Assembly: GCA_900466575.1 (NCBI GenBank)
Contig: UBMP01000012.1
Location: forward strand, 170,442 to 234,441
Source: Hyphomicrobiales bacterium
GTDB lineage: Bacteria > Pseudomonadota > Alphaproteobacteria > Rhizobiales > Rhizobiaceae
Reading direction: 5' to 3'
Length of the DNA: 64,000 bases
This document shows positions 1 to 8,403 of the stretch, in pieces. Position numbers and translations under genes: made by a program. Under the pieces are notes generated by a model that worked only from the letters and a program-made list of their open reading frames with translations, had not been told where the DNA came from and did no database searches. Position 1 is the stretch's first letter. Every line of letters begins with the position of its first letter.

Positions 1-204
1 GCGGCCTCGGGCGATCCGACCGTTGGTGTCCCGAACGATCCCGGCTTCGGCAAGCTGCAGCAGAACTATCTGGAAGCCTCGAACGTGGACCCGGTGAAGG
101 AAATCACCGATCTCATCTCGGCTCAGCGCGCCTACGAAATGAATTCCAAGGTCATCCAGGCCGCCGACGACATGGCTTCCGTGGTCAGCAAGAACCTGAG
201 GTAA
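1..204 (+). CDS. flgG: Flagellar distal rod protein FlgG, C-terminal end (5' truncated by window)
   Basis: The frame is open from base 1 and ends at TAA 202-204, giving 67 residues. They include the conserved FlgG/FlgE-type C-terminal helix ([26 protein letters not shown] region, seen here around residues 36-55) that packs in the axial rod core. FlgG forms the distal rod between the basal body and the hook. The gene is followed after 16 nt by flgA, the usual rhizobial order flgG-flgA-flgI. Only the 3' end is present, so length cannot be judged. FlgF shares this helix, but the FlgA/FlgI neighbourhood favours FlgG. Confidence 0.9.
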   Translation, partial: AASGDPTVGVPNDPGFGKLQQNYLEASNVDPVKEITDLISAQRAYEMNSKVIQAADDMASVVSKNLR

Positions 205-220
205 AAGCTGGAGGTTGGGC

Positions 221-715
221 ATGATGCGCCGACTGCAAGAACGCAATGTCATGAAGACACTTGTTTCCGCTTCCCTGCTGACACTGACGTCGGCATGCGC
301 CGCGATCGCGGGCCCGACGGAAGACAGCAAGCGCTACGCCATGGTACCGACGGCGGTCATCTATCCGGGCCAGGTGATCAGCTCCGGCCAGGTGAAACGC
401 GTGGAGGTCACCAATCCGGACTTCGCGGGCGATTTCGCGACCGACTTCTCGCAAGTCGAGGGCATGATCACCAAAAGCACGCTTATTCCCGATCGCGCCA
501 TCAGCGTTTCCTCGCTCCGCGAACCCTTTGCCGTCACCCACGGTCAGCAGGTCCGGCTGATCTACAACAACGGCACCCTGCAGATTACGGCGCTTGGCAT
601 GCCGCTTCAGGATGGCAGCGTTGGAGAACTCATTCGCGTCCGCAACGCCGATTCCGGCCTGACGGTCAGCGGGACCATCCTCAGTCCGGGCATTGTGCAG
701 GTGGTCTCGAAATGA
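221..715 (+). CDS. flgA: Flagellar basal body P-ring formation chaperone FlgA
   Basis: The protein has 164 aa, with an N-terminal hydrophobic signal (LVSASLLTLTSACAAIAG, about residues 13-30) followed by a SAF-type domain. The motif VIYPGQVISSGQVK and the later VRLIYNNGTLQITALGMPLQDG are typical of FlgA, the periplasmic chaperone for P-ring assembly by FlgI. ATG 221 was chosen because GGAGG (about 211-214) lies 6-8 nt upstream; ATG 224 or ATG 251 would still keep the signal. The stop overlaps the flgI start (ATGA at 712-715), so translation is probably coupled. Confidence 0.9.
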   Translation: MMRRLQERNVMKTLVSASLLTLTSACAAIAGPTEDSKRYAMVPTAVIYPGQVISSGQVKRVEVTNPDFAGDFATDFSQVEGMITKSTLIPDRAISVSSLREPFAVTHGQQVRLIYNNGTLQITALGMPLQDGSVGELIRVRNADSGLTVSGTILSPGIVQVVSK

Positions 716-1830
716 AACGCATGCGCAATATTGCAGTTGTCCTGTTCGCCGCCTGCCTTTTGCTCGCAGACGGCCATGCCGCGTTTGCCACGTCGCGCAT
801 CAAGGACATTGCATCGCTGCAGGCAGGCCGTGACAACCAGCTGATCGGCTATGGTCTCATCGTTGGTCTGCAGGGTACAGGTGACAGCCTTCGCTCCGCG
901 CCGTTCACCGAACAGTCCATGCGCGCGATGCTGCAGAACCTCGGCATTTCGACGCAGGGCGGGCAGAGCCGGACCAAGAACGTCGCAGCCGTCATGGTGA
1001 CCGCGACCCTGCCGCCGTTTGCGAGCCCCGGCAGCCGCATCGACATCACGGTTTCCTCCATGGGCGATGCCACGAACCTGCGCGGCGGGACGCTCGTCAT
1101 GACCTCGCTGACCGGGGCGGACGGGCAGATCTACGCCGTGGCGCAGGGTTCGGTCATCGTGTCCGGCTTCTCGGCCGATGGCGCTGCGGCATCGGTGACG
1201 CAGGGCGTGCCGACCTCCGGCCGGATTCCGGGTGGAGCCATCATCGAGCGCCCCCTGCCATCGCGCTTCAAGGACGGCGTCAACCTGGTCCTTCAGCTGC
1301 GTAACCCGGATTTCACCACGGCCGTTGGCATCTCCGACGCGATCAATGCATGGGCCAAGGCCCGTTTCGGCGGACCGATTGCCGAGGCGACGGACTCGCA
1401 GGAGGTGGCTGTCGCCAAGCCGAAGCAGGCCGACCTTGCCCGTCTGATGGCCGACATCGAAAATATCGCGGTCGAAACCGATACGCCCGCCAAGGTCGTC
1501 GTCAATGAACGGACCGGCACGATCGTGATCGGCGCGGACGTCAAGGTTTCGAAGGTGGCCGTCAGTTACGGCACGCTGACCGTGCAGGTCACCGAGACAC
1601 CGCAGGTCGTGCAACCGAACCCCTTCAGTCAGGGGCAGACTGCGGTCCAGCCGCAGACGGACATCAAGGCGACCGCCGACAGCGGCACGGTCGCAATCCT
1701 CAATGGTCCTGATCTGAAGAGCCTCGTCACCGGTCTCAACAGCATCGGCGTAAAGCCGGACGGCGTCATCGCCATCCTGCAGGGCATCAAGTCCGCCGGT
1801 GCGCTGAATGCCGAACTGGTGGTGCAGTGA
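712..1830 (+). CDS. flgI: Flagellar P-ring protein FlgI
   Basis: The protein has 372 aa, a normal FlgI length. It begins with a cleavable signal (AVVLFAACLLLADGHAAFA) followed by the family N-terminal SRIKDIASLQAGRDNQLIGY and GLIVGLQGTGDS motifs. The C-terminal VVVNERTGTIVIG and LVTGLNSIGVKPDGVIAILQ segments are also conserved. FlgI forms the P ring, the peptidoglycan-level bushing for the rod. The ATG overlaps the flgA stop and the TGA overlaps the motE ATG by one base, so it sits inside a tightly coupled operon. Confidence 0.97.
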   Translation: MKRMRNIAVVLFAACLLLADGHAAFATSRIKDIASLQAGRDNQLIGYGLIVGLQGTGDSLRSAPFTEQSMRAMLQNLGISTQGGQSRTKNVAAVMVTATLPPFASPGSRIDITVSSMGDATNLRGGTLVMTSLTGADGQIYAVAQGSVIVSGFSADGAAASVTQGVPTSGRIPGGAIIERPLPSRFKDGVNLVLQLRNPDFTTAVGISDAINAWAKARFGGPIAEATDSQEVAVAKPKQADLARLMADIENIAVETDTPAKVVVNERTGTIVIGADVKVSKVAVSYGTLTVQVTETPQVVQPNPFSQGQTAVQPQTDIKATADSGTVAILNGPDLKSLVTGLNSIGVKPDGVIAILQGIKSAGALNAELVVQ

Positions 1831-2351
1831 TGGCTGGGCTTGGAATGGAAGCAGGCAGAACCGTGTGGCGGCTCGGCGCGTCCGTCTTTCTTCTGGCGAC
1901 GGTCTCGGCCATGGCGAATGACACGCCGGCTGCCCCGCCGGCAAATGCCAGCATCGACGAAATTCAACAATATTGCTCGAACGTCGTCGATCCCGCCCGC
2001 GACCGCCGCTACCTGATGCAGAAGCAGGACCTCGAAAAGCTGAAGGCCGATGTCGATGTCCGCCTGCAGGCGCTCGAGGAGCGTCGCAACGAGTATCAGG
2101 ACTGGTTGAAGAAGCGGAACGACTTCATGGAGATGGCGCGCCAGGACCTGGTCGACATCTACAAGAACATGAAGCCCGATGCCGCAGCCCCCAGGCTGGC
2201 AGAAGTCGATGTGTACGTGGCAGCCGCCATACTGATGAAGCTCACGCCGCGCCAGTCGGGATTGATCTTGAGCGAAATGGACCCTGCCAAGGCAGCGAAA
2301 CTGACGGGGCTGATCTCCAGCGCCGCGGCTGCTCCGGCGAAAAAAGGCTAA
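1830..2351 (+). CDS. motE: Motility protein MotE (periplasmic chaperone of MotC)
   Basis: The protein has 173 aa: a signal segment (LGASVFLLATVSAMA), a charged coiled-coil stretch (about residues 62-105) and an MgtE_N-like helical tail with the motif LTPRQSGLILSEMDPAKAAKL. In S. meliloti MotE is the periplasmic chaperone that stabilises and folds MotC. That assignment rests on the same position between flgI and flgH and on the MgtE-N-like tail. The ATG at 1830 shares its A with the flgI stop; GTG 1827 is an alternative. The MgtE-like tail may lead automated annotation to call it a magnesium transporter, but the transporter TM domain is absent. Confidence 0.88.
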   Translation: MAGLGMEAGRTVWRLGASVFLLATVSAMANDTPAAPPANASIDEIQQYCSNVVDPARDRRYLMQKQDLEKLKADVDVRLQALEERRNEYQDWLKKRNDFMEMARQDLVDIYKNMKPDAAAPRLAEVDVYVAAAILMKLTPRQSGLILSEMDPAKAAKLTGLISSAAAAPAKKG

Positions 2352-2353
2352 TC

Positions 2354-3064
2354 ATGAAGAAACTCATTCCCCTTTTCGCTCTTCTGATGCCTTTGGCCGG
2401 ATGTGGAAGCCAGGCGGTCAACGAAATCGGCCGCGCGCCGGCCATGAGCCCGATCGGCAGTGGCCTGCGCTATGGCCAGACGCAGGAAATGGCCCTGTAT
2501 CCGAAGCGCCCGCAGCAGGTGGCCTCCGGCTATTCGCTGTGGAACGACAACCAGGCGGCCCTCTTCAAGGACTCCCGAGCCCTGAAGGTCGGCGATATCC
2601 TGACGGTCAACATCCAGATCAACGACAACGCATCGTTTGCCAATGACACGAAGCGCAGCCGACAGAATTCCGAGAGCATGAATTTCGGACTGCAGGCCAA
2701 GAGCGCCGCCGTGTCGCCGGCGTTGTCGGGTAATATCAATGGCGGGTCCGATACCTCCTCGACCGGTTCGGGTTCGACCAAGCGATCCGAGAAGCTGACG
2801 CTTCTTGTGGCGGCCGTCGTGACCGGCATTCTCGAAAACGGCAACCTGGTCATTTCGGGGTCGCAGGAAGTGCGCGTGAACCAGGAGCTTCGCATCCTCA
2901 ATGTCGGCGGTATCGTCCGGCCGCAGGACGTGAACGCCGACAACCAGATCTCTTACGAACGGATCGCCGAAGCCCGCATCTCCTACGGTGGCCGTGGACG
3001 CCTGACAGAAGTCCAGCAGCCGCCATGGGGTCAGCAGGCCGTCGATCTCTTCTCGCCATTCTAA
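2354..3064 (+). CDS. flgH: Flagellar L-ring lipoprotein FlgH
   Basis: The protein has 236 aa, with a lipobox at the end of the signal peptide (LMPLAGC, Cys at about residue 18). FlgH-specific motifs follow: SLWNDNQAALFKDSRALKVGDILTV, then a Ser/Thr-rich stretch, VTGILENGNLVISGSQEV and VGGIVRPQDV. FlgH is the outer-membrane L-ring subunit. The start lies 2 nt after the motE stop. The length matches the family. Confidence 0.97.
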   Translation: MKKLIPLFALLMPLAGCGSQAVNEIGRAPAMSPIGSGLRYGQTQEMALYPKRPQQVASGYSLWNDNQAALFKDSRALKVGDILTVNIQINDNASFANDTKRSRQNSESMNFGLQAKSAAVSPALSGNINGGSDTSSTGSGSTKRSEKLTLLVAAVVTGILENGNLVISGSQEVRVNQELRILNVGGIVRPQDVNADNQISYERIAEARISYGGRGRLTEVQQPPWGQQAVDLFSPF

Positions 3065-3086
3065 GGACCGGAAGGGACGCAGGACC

Positions 3087-3662
3087 ATGGCAGAAGCGGA
3101 AGCAGCGCCGGAAGACGAAGGCGAGGAAGGTGGAAAGAAGAAGGGTGGTGGCCTGGTGGTCACCATCGTCATCGTCCTCGTGCTGTCGGCGATTGCCGGT
3201 GGCGGCGGCTGGTTCCTGGGCAAGAGCATCTCGGACAAGTTCATAACCCAGGAAAAGAAGGACGAGATCGCCAAGAAGGCCGCCGAACAGGCAGCCATCG
3301 CTGCGGCAGAGGGCGGCGGCGAAAAGAAGGGCGGCAAGAAAGAAGAGGGCGGCGGCGTCCCCAAGCTTGCCACCGAGGAAAACAATGTCGTCGCGCTGGA
3401 GCCGATCACCAGCAACCTCGCCTACCCCTCGCAGAGCTGGGTACGTCTCGAGGTCGCGCTGCTCTTTGGCGATAAACCCGATGAGAAGACCGCCGAGGAA
3501 GTGCACCAGGACATCATGGCCTATATCCGCACGGTCTCACTGCAGCAGATCCAGAGCGCCCGCGGGTTCGAATATCTCAGGCAGGACATCAAGGAGCGCG
3601 CGTCGCTCAGAACCGAGGGTCGTGTGAAGGACGTGATGTTCAGGACGTTTGTGGTGCAATGA
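3087..3662 (+). CDS. fliL: Flagellar basal body-associated protein FliL
   Basis: The protein has 191 aa: an acidic cytoplasmic N-terminus, one TM segment (LVVTIVIVLVLSAIAGGGGWFL, about residues 24-46), a Lys/Glu/Gly-rich linker, and a FliL periplasmic domain with LEPITSNLAYPSQSWVRLEVAL and the DIKERA.LRTEGRVKDVMF.TFVVQ tail. FliL surrounds the stator and supports MotAB function. The strongly charged linker (about 55-90) is longer than in enterobacteria. The TGA overlaps the fliP ATG (3659-3662). Confidence 0.93.
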   Translation: MAEAEAAPEDEGEEGGKKKGGGLVVTIVIVLVLSAIAGGGGWFLGKSISDKFITQEKKDEIAKKAAEQAAIAAAEGGGEKKGGKKEEGGGVPKLATEENNVVALEPITSNLAYPSQSWVRLEVALLFGDKPDEKTAEEVHQDIMAYIRTVSLQQIQSARGFEYLRQDIKERASLRTEGRVKDVMFRTFVVQ

Positions 3663-4396
3663 AAAAGCTTCTCTTCTTCACGACGCTCATCGTCCTTTTT
3701 CCCGCCGGAAGCTTTGCGCAGCAGCTCCCCGATTTCCTCACGCAGGCACCGGTGAGCGGTTCCGTGGCGTCATGGATCATCCGAACGCTCGGGCTGCTGA
3801 CGGTTCTCTCCATCGCGCCGGGAATCCTGGTGATGGTCACGAGCTTCCCGCGCTTCGTGATTGCCTTCTCGATCCTGCGCTCCGGCATGGGTCTGGCGAC
3901 GACGCCTTCCAACATGATCCTGACCAGCCTCGCGCTGTTCATGACCTTCTATGTCATGACCCCGGTCTTCGATAAGTCCTGGCAGGACGGGATCAAGCCG
4001 ATGCTGGACAGCAAGATCACGGAGACCGAGGCACTGCCGAAGATCTACGGTCCGTTCCGCGATTTCATGATGGCCAATACGCGTGACAAGGACCTGAAGC
4101 TCTTCGTCGATATCGCCCGCGAGAAAGGGCAGACGACGGAGACGGACGGAAAGGTCGATCTGCGCGTCATCGTTCCGGCCTTCATGATCTCGGAAATCCG
4201 CCGCGGTTTTGAAATCGGTTTCCTGATCGTGCTTCCGTTCCTCGTCATCGATCTCATTGTTGCGACGATTACCATGGCGATGGGCATGATGATGCTCCCG
4301 CCGACCTCGATCTCGCTGCCGTTCAAAATCCTGTTCTTCGTGCTGATCGATGGCTGGAACCTTCTGGTAGGCAGCCTGACGCGCTCCTTCCTCTAG
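3659..4396 (+). CDS. fliP: Flagellar type III export gate protein FliP
   Basis: The protein has 245 aa. It has an N-terminal signal (to about residue 21), four hydrophobic segments and the FliP signatures LVMVTSFPRFVIAFSILRSGMG, VIVPAFMISEIRRGFEIGFL and the PPTSISLPFKILFFVLIDGW C-terminus. FliP forms the pentameric core of the export gate with FliQ and FliR, both encoded further down this window. It is the last gene of the flgG-to-fliP run; a 281-bp non-coding stretch separates it from the first flagellin. Confidence 0.97.
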   Translation: MKKLLFFTTLIVLFPAGSFAQQLPDFLTQAPVSGSVASWIIRTLGLLTVLSIAPGILVMVTSFPRFVIAFSILRSGMGLATTPSNMILTSLALFMTFYVMTPVFDKSWQDGIKPMLDSKITETEALPKIYGPFRDFMMANTRDKDLKLFVDIAREKGQTTETDGKVDLRVIVPAFMISEIRRGFEIGFLIVLPFLVIDLIVATITMAMGMMMLPPTSISLPFKILFFVLIDGWNLLVGSLTRSFL

Positions 4397-4616
4397 TCGG
4401 TACCTGGCGCACATACCGACCGGATACGCCTCATCGCGAGACGCAGAGCCTCGCTGGGTGACGGCAGTTAAGACTCTGTTTCATATGATTCGGTGAGTCC
4501 GGCCGCCAAACCCCGAAATTAGGTTTTCGGTAATATCTGGGGCGGCATAGTCCTGCCTGTACGACGGGCCTGGAGGGGTAAGAAATCCACGGGTGGCATG
4601 ACGCCATTCCGTCGTC

Positions 4617-4677
4617 GCCGGTAACAGTTTCAATCCGGTATGTCCCTGTTTTTGTTTTGCGTAAAGGGACAATCCCA
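4617..4677 (+). promoter_or_regulatory. flaA 5' leader: tandem hairpins, second one covers the Shine-Dalgarno
   Basis: A CCGG/CCGG pair (4618-4621 with 4635-4638) is followed by a perfect 7-bp inverted repeat TGTCCCT (4641-4647) / AGGGACA (4665-4671). The AGGGA arm is the only plausible ribosome-binding site for the ATG at 4678. The other three flagellin leaders show the same arrangement. The remaining upstream sequence, 4397-4616, holds the presumed promoter (for example GTTAAG at about 4467) but no gene. Confidence 0.7.
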
Positions 4678-5643
4678 ATGACTAGCATTATGACGAACGG
4701 CGCAGCTATGTCTGCGTTGCAGACGCTGCGCGGCATCTCCTCGCAGATGGACGACACTCAGAGCGCGATCTCCTCCGGTCTTCGCGTATCCAGCGCTTCC
4801 GACAACGCCGCATACTGGTCGATTGCCACCACGATGCGTTCGGACAACAAGGCGCTTTCCACCGTTTCGGACGCGCTCGGCCTGGCCGCTGCAAAGACCG
4901 ACACCGCCTATACCGGTCTCGACTCGTCCATCTCCGTCGTTGATGAAATCAAGGCCAAGCTGGTTGCCGCCCGCGAACCGGGTGTCGACAAGACGAAGAT
5001 CAACTCGGAAATCACCGAACTGAAGAACCAGCTGACCTCTGTTGCAAAGTCGGCTTCCTTCTCGGGCGAAAACTGGCTCTACAACACCAGCGGCACCGCC
5101 GGCACGAAGGAAATGGTCGGCTCGTTCACGCGTGACTCCACCGGCAATGTCTCGATCAACACACTGAAGTTCAACGCTGCGAACTCGGTTCTGATCGATA
5201 CCAACGCTGCCAGCGGCGGCCAGCTGACCAAGGCCATCACGGTCAACCAGCCGATCGCCAACTCGACCGCCACCACGACGGCAACGTACTTCCTCATCAA
5301 CGCCAACTCGACCACGTCGGCCGGCGGTTCGGAAGTCAAGCTGACGAGCGGTACGAGCGACCAGGATATCGAAGGCATGATCTCTGCCGTCGACAGCATG
5401 CTGACGAACCTCACCGACTCGGCTTCCAAGCTCGGTGCCGTCAACAGCCGCATCCAGATGCAGGACAACTTCGTCAACAACCTTCAGGACGTGATCTCGA
5501 AGGGCGTTGGCCGTCTCGTCGACGCCGACATGAACCAGGAATCGACCAAGCTCAAGGCGCTGCAGACGCAGCAGCAGCTTGGCATCCAGGCACTGTCTAT
5601 CGCCAACTCGGACAGCCAGAGCGTCCTCTCGCTCTTCCGTTGA
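4678..5643 (+). CDS. flaA: Flagellin A
   Basis: The protein has 321 aa. It begins MTSIMTNGAAMSALQTLRGI and ends in the D0/D1 helix LGIQALSIANSDSQSVLSLFR. The conserved N- and C-terminal coiled-coil halves flank a short variable D2/D3 core (about residues 130-225), as in rhizobial complex flagellins. It is exported by the type III apparatus and polymerises into the filament. ATG 4678 is preceded by AAAGGGA; an upstream TTG in frame (4657) would add an unconserved peptide. It is the first of four tandem paralogs; the letter follows the S. meliloti order flaA-flaB-flaD-flaC. Confidence 0.95.
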   Translation: MTSIMTNGAAMSALQTLRGISSQMDDTQSAISSGLRVSSASDNAAYWSIATTMRSDNKALSTVSDALGLAAAKTDTAYTGLDSSISVVDEIKAKLVAAREPGVDKTKINSEITELKNQLTSVAKSASFSGENWLYNTSGTAGTKEMVGSFTRDSTGNVSINTLKFNAANSVLIDTNAASGGQLTKAITVNQPIANSTATTTATYFLINANSTTSAGGSEVKLTSGTSDQDIEGMISAVDSMLTNLTDSASKLGAVNSRIQMQDNFVNNLQDVISKGVGRLVDADMNQESTKLKALQTQQQLGIQALSIANSDSQSVLSLFR

Positions 5644-5675
5644 TCATTCGACCGAAAGCCGTTCCCGGTTGAAAA

Positions 5676-5708
5676 GAGAGCCGCGCCTCCGGGCGCGGCT
5701 CTTCCGTT
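5676..5708 (+). terminator. Rho-independent terminator after flaA
   Basis: An 11-bp GC-rich stem AGAGCCGCGCC (5677-5687) / GGCGCGGCTCT (5692-5702) with a 4-nt loop is followed by TTCCGTTTC. It lies 34 nt after the flaA stop, so flaA is probably transcribed alone. Confidence 0.85.
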
Positions 5709-5748
5709 TCCGGCCTCCGGAAACTTTCTGAAGCGCGTTCAGTATATG

Positions 5749-5772
5749 TTAAGCTTGATGTTTGATTATCGA
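5749..5772 (+). promoter_or_regulatory. Candidate flaB promoter element TTAA-N15-ATCGA
   Basis: TTAA (5749-5752), 15 nt, then ATCGA (5768-5772). The same spacing and hexamers occur upstream of flaD (7023-7046). The layout resembles a flagellar sigma-28-like promoter (TAAA-N15-GCCGATAA), but the match is partial and flaA and flaC lack a clear ATCGA, so this is only a candidate. Confidence 0.35.
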
Positions 5773-5820
5773 CATCAGCGGGGCCGTTAACCACGGTCGC
5801 ATGAAGCCTTCCCCGCCACC

Positions 5821-5872
5821 GCCGGATCGCTCCGGCATGTCCCTCTTGAGTATTGTGTTTCAGGGACAACCC
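5821..5872 (+). promoter_or_regulatory. flaB 5' leader: tandem hairpins covering the Shine-Dalgarno
   Basis: Hairpin 1 is GCCGGA-TCGC-TCCGGC (5821-5836), a perfect 6-bp stem with a tetraloop. Hairpin 2 is TGTCCCT (5838-5844) / AGGGACA (5862-5868), again perfect, with the SD AGGGA in its 3' arm 5 nt before ATG 5873. It is homologous to the flaA, flaD and flaC leaders. Confidence 0.75.
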
Positions 5873-6838
5873 ATGACCAGCATTATGACGAACAGCGCAG
5901 CCATGTCTGCGCTCCAGACCCTCCGTGGCATTTCCTCGCAGATGGACGACACGCAAAACGCGATCTCCTCCGGTCTGCGCGTTTCCAAGGCATCCGACAA
6001 CGCCGCATACTGGTCGATCGCGACCACCATGCGTTCGGACAACAAGGCGCTTTCGACCGTCGGCGACGCGCTTGGCCTTGCCGCTGCAAAGACCGACACC
6101 GCCTATACCGGCCTCAATTCGTCCATCTCCGTCGTTGACGAAATCAAGTCCAAGCTGGTTGCCGCCCGCGAGCCGGGTGTCGACAAGACCAAGGTCAACT
6201 CCGAAATCACCGAGTTGAAGTCGCAGCTGACCTCGATTTCGAAGTCTGCTTCGTTCTCCGGCGAAAACTGGCTCTACAACACGAGCGGCACCGCCGGCAC
6301 CAAGGAAATGGTCGGCTCGTTCACCCGTGACGCCACCGGCAACGTTGCGATCAACACGCTGAAATTCAACGCTGCGAACTCGGTTCTGGTCGATACCAAC
6401 GCCGCAAGCGGCGGGCAGCTGACCAAGGCCATCACGGTCAACCAGCCGATCGCCAACTCGACCGCCACCACAACGGCGACCTACTTCCTGATCGACGCGA
6501 AGTCCACCACATCGGCTGGCGGTTCGGAAGTCAAGCTGACGAGCGGCACGAGCGATCAGGATATCGAAGGCATGATCTCTGCCGTCGACAGCATGTTGAC
6601 GAACATGACGTCGGTCGCCTCGACGCTGGGTGCGACGAGCAGCCGTATCCAGCTGCAGAACAACTTCGTTGCTGACCTGCAGGACGTGATCGGCAAGGGC
6701 GTTGGTCGCCTTGTTGACGCCGACATGAACCAGGAATCGACCAAGCTCAAGGCGCTGCAGACGCAGCAGCAGCTTGGCATCCAGTCGCTGTCGATCGCCA
6801 ACTCCGACAGCCAGAGCGTCCTGTCGCTCTTCCGTTAA
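5873..6838 (+). CDS. flaB: Flagellin B
   Basis: The protein has 321 aa and is nearly identical to FlaA in the N-terminal 120 and C-terminal 60 residues. Differences cluster in the outer core and in the segment before the C-terminal helix (MTSVASTLGATSSRIQLQNNFVADLQ region). ATG 5873 is the homologous start; the frame is open upstream, but that part is leader sequence. It has its own leader hairpins and its own terminator, indicating a monocistronic mRNA. Confidence 0.95.
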   Translation: MTSIMTNSAAMSALQTLRGISSQMDDTQNAISSGLRVSKASDNAAYWSIATTMRSDNKALSTVGDALGLAAAKTDTAYTGLNSSISVVDEIKSKLVAAREPGVDKTKVNSEITELKSQLTSISKSASFSGENWLYNTSGTAGTKEMVGSFTRDATGNVAINTLKFNAANSVLVDTNAASGGQLTKAITVNQPIANSTATTTATYFLIDAKSTTSAGGSEVKLTSGTSDQDIEGMISAVDSMLTNMTSVASTLGATSSRIQLQNNFVADLQDVIGKGVGRLVDADMNQESTKLKALQTQQQLGIQSLSIANSDSQSVLSLFR

Positions 6839-6888
6839 GACATCGATCAGGGAAGGGGGAGCGCCCGCTTCCCGTCCCTCAAACCAGA

Positions 6889-6919
6889 GAGGGCCGCCCG
6901 TTGGGCGGCCCTTTTTATT
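6889..6919 (+). terminator. Rho-independent terminator after flaB
   Basis: A 10-bp stem AGGGCCGCCC (6890-6899) / GGGCGGCCCT (6903-6912) with loop GTT runs directly into TTTTTATTT. It is a classic intrinsic terminator about 50 nt after the flaB stop. Confidence 0.93.
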
Positions 6920-7022
6920 TCTGCACCAAAATCTGAATGGTTAGAATTACTAGGTCGGGCACAGCGGTCATTTAAGCTTAATTAACCATGATGGTGTTCC
7001 TTAGAGCTATTGAAACGACGCG

Positions 7023-7046
7023 TTAACCTTAACAGTTGGTTATCGA
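7023..7046 (+). promoter_or_regulatory. Candidate flaD promoter element TTAA-N15-ATCGA
   Basis: TTAA (7023-7026), 15 nt, then ATCGA (7042-7046), matching the element upstream of flaB in sequence and spacing. It lies about 20 nt before the first leader hairpin. The surrounding 6920-7066 is AT-rich with several TTAA tetramers and no gene. Confidence 0.35.
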
Positions 7047-7066
7047 GCATGATGCTGCAGCGACGT

Positions 7067-7132
7067 TGCCGTAGATAGATCCGGCATGATCCCCCCTTAA
7101 ATTCCAGTCTGTCAAACACAGGGGCAGTACAC
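7067..7132 (+). promoter_or_regulatory. flaD 5' leader: tandem hairpins covering the Shine-Dalgarno (compensated version)
   Basis: Hairpin 1 is TGCCG (7067-7071) / CGGCA (7082-7086). Hairpin 2 pairs TG(A)TCCC (7087-7093, bulged A7089) with GGGGCA (7121-7126), including one U-G wobble. The GGGG arm is the SD for ATG 7133. The arms differ from flaA/flaB in sequence but remain complementary, which is covariation supporting a real RNA structure. Confidence 0.65.
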
Positions 7133-8098
7133 ATGACGAGCATTATGACGAACACTTCCGCAATGGCTGCATTGCAGACCTTGCGCACGATTGACCAGAA
7201 CATGTCCGACACGCAGAACGCGATTTCGTCGGGCTACCGGGTCAATAACGCCTCCGATAACGCCGCATACTGGTCGATCGCGACGACCATGCGCTCGGAC
7301 AACAAGGCGCTTTCGACCGTCGGCGACGCGCTGGGTCTGGCTGCAGCCAAGACCGACACGGCCTACACCGGTCTGACGTCCTCGATCTCGGTTATCGATG
7401 AGATCAAGGCAAAGCTGGTTGCAGCTCGCGAACCGGGTGTCGACAAGACCAAGATCAACTCGGAAATCACCGAACTGAAGTCGCAGCTGACCTCGATTTC
7501 GAAGTCCGCTTCGTTCTCGGGCGAAAACTGGCTCTACAACACCAGCGGCACCGCTGGCACGAAGGAAATGGTCGGCTCGTTCACCCGTGATTCCACGGGC
7601 AACGTCTCGGTCAATACGCTGAAGTTCAACGCAGCAAACTCGATCCTCGTCGATACGGGCGCCGCATCGCAGGGCCAGCTGACGAAGGACATCACGGTCA
7701 ACCAGCCGATCGCCAACTCGACGGCCACAACGACGGCGACCTACTTCCTCATCAACGCCAACTCGACCACGTCGGCGAGCGGCTCGGAAGTCAAGCTGAC
7801 GAGCGGTACGAGCGACCAGGATATCGAAGGCATGATCTCTGCCGTCGACAGCATGTTGACGACGGTCACATCCGTTGCCTCGACGCTCGGTGCAACCTCC
7901 ACCCGAATTCAGTTGCAGAACTCGTTCGTTGCGGATTTGCAGGACGTGATCGGCAAGGGTGTGGGTCGTCTCGTTGACGCCGACATGAACCAGGAGTCGA
8001 CCAAGCTCAAGGCGCTGCAGACGCAGCAGCAGCTGGGCATCCAGGCACTGTCGATCGCCAACTCGGCTGGTCAGAACATCATGTCGCTCTTCAGGTAA
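7133..8098 (+). CDS. flaD: Flagellin D
   Basis: The protein has 321 aa. Its N-terminus (MTSIMTNTSAMAALQTLRTI) is closer to the last paralog, while its core (TAGTKEMVGSF, SDQDIEGMISAVDSML) is like FlaA/FlaB. This is a mosaic pattern that suggests exchange between paralogs. The C-terminus is ALSIANSAGQNIMSLFR. The start is fixed by homology and by GGGG 9-12 nt upstream. A strong terminator follows. Confidence 0.95.
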   Translation: MTSIMTNTSAMAALQTLRTIDQNMSDTQNAISSGYRVNNASDNAAYWSIATTMRSDNKALSTVGDALGLAAAKTDTAYTGLTSSISVIDEIKAKLVAAREPGVDKTKINSEITELKSQLTSISKSASFSGENWLYNTSGTAGTKEMVGSFTRDSTGNVSVNTLKFNAANSILVDTGAASQGQLTKDITVNQPIANSTATTTATYFLINANSTTSASGSEVKLTSGTSDQDIEGMISAVDSMLTTVTSVASTLGATSTRIQLQNSFVADLQDVIGKGVGRLVDADMNQESTKLKALQTQQQLGIQALSIANSAGQNIMSLFR

Positions 8099-8166
8099 TC
8101 TGAAGCGAATCACCGTCCCCCCAGAGCGGGCAGACAGACGGTCGCTTTGGTCAAGAGGGTCTTGGA

Positions 8167-8201
8167 GAAGCCGTACCACTTCGTGTGGTGCGGCTTTTTC
8201 C
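8167..8201 (+). terminator. Rho-independent terminator after flaD
   Basis: A 12-bp stem AAGCCGTACCAC (8168-8179) / GTGGTGCGGCTT (8185-8196), with one U-G pair and a 5-nt loop, is followed by TTTCCGTTTT. Confidence 0.9.
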
Positions 8202-8403
8202 GTTTTGGGCAATTCCATCTAACTATTTGAATATGTTAAAGAAAGATTGCCGACGCCGCGGATCGGTAATTCATTCTTCAGCAAAATTAACAACTTGCTA
8301 ATGGCATTAAAGATTTGTTAACCTTGTCTCCATTAAAAGTTCGTTAAGAACGCGGACAGGCCCCAGGGCAAAATGGGCCAGAGCATGATGCTATTCCTGC
8401 GTT

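Noticed and set aside
1830-2351. Magnesium transporter MgtE, because of the MgtE_N-like tail.
   Set aside because: No transporter TM domain; signal peptide and place between flgI and flgH fit MotE.
7112-8218. Long open frame on the minus strand opposite flaD (and similar ones opposite flaC and flaB).
   Set aside because: Arg/His/Gly-rich composition typical of antisense frames in high-GC genes; the + strand encodes conserved flagellins.
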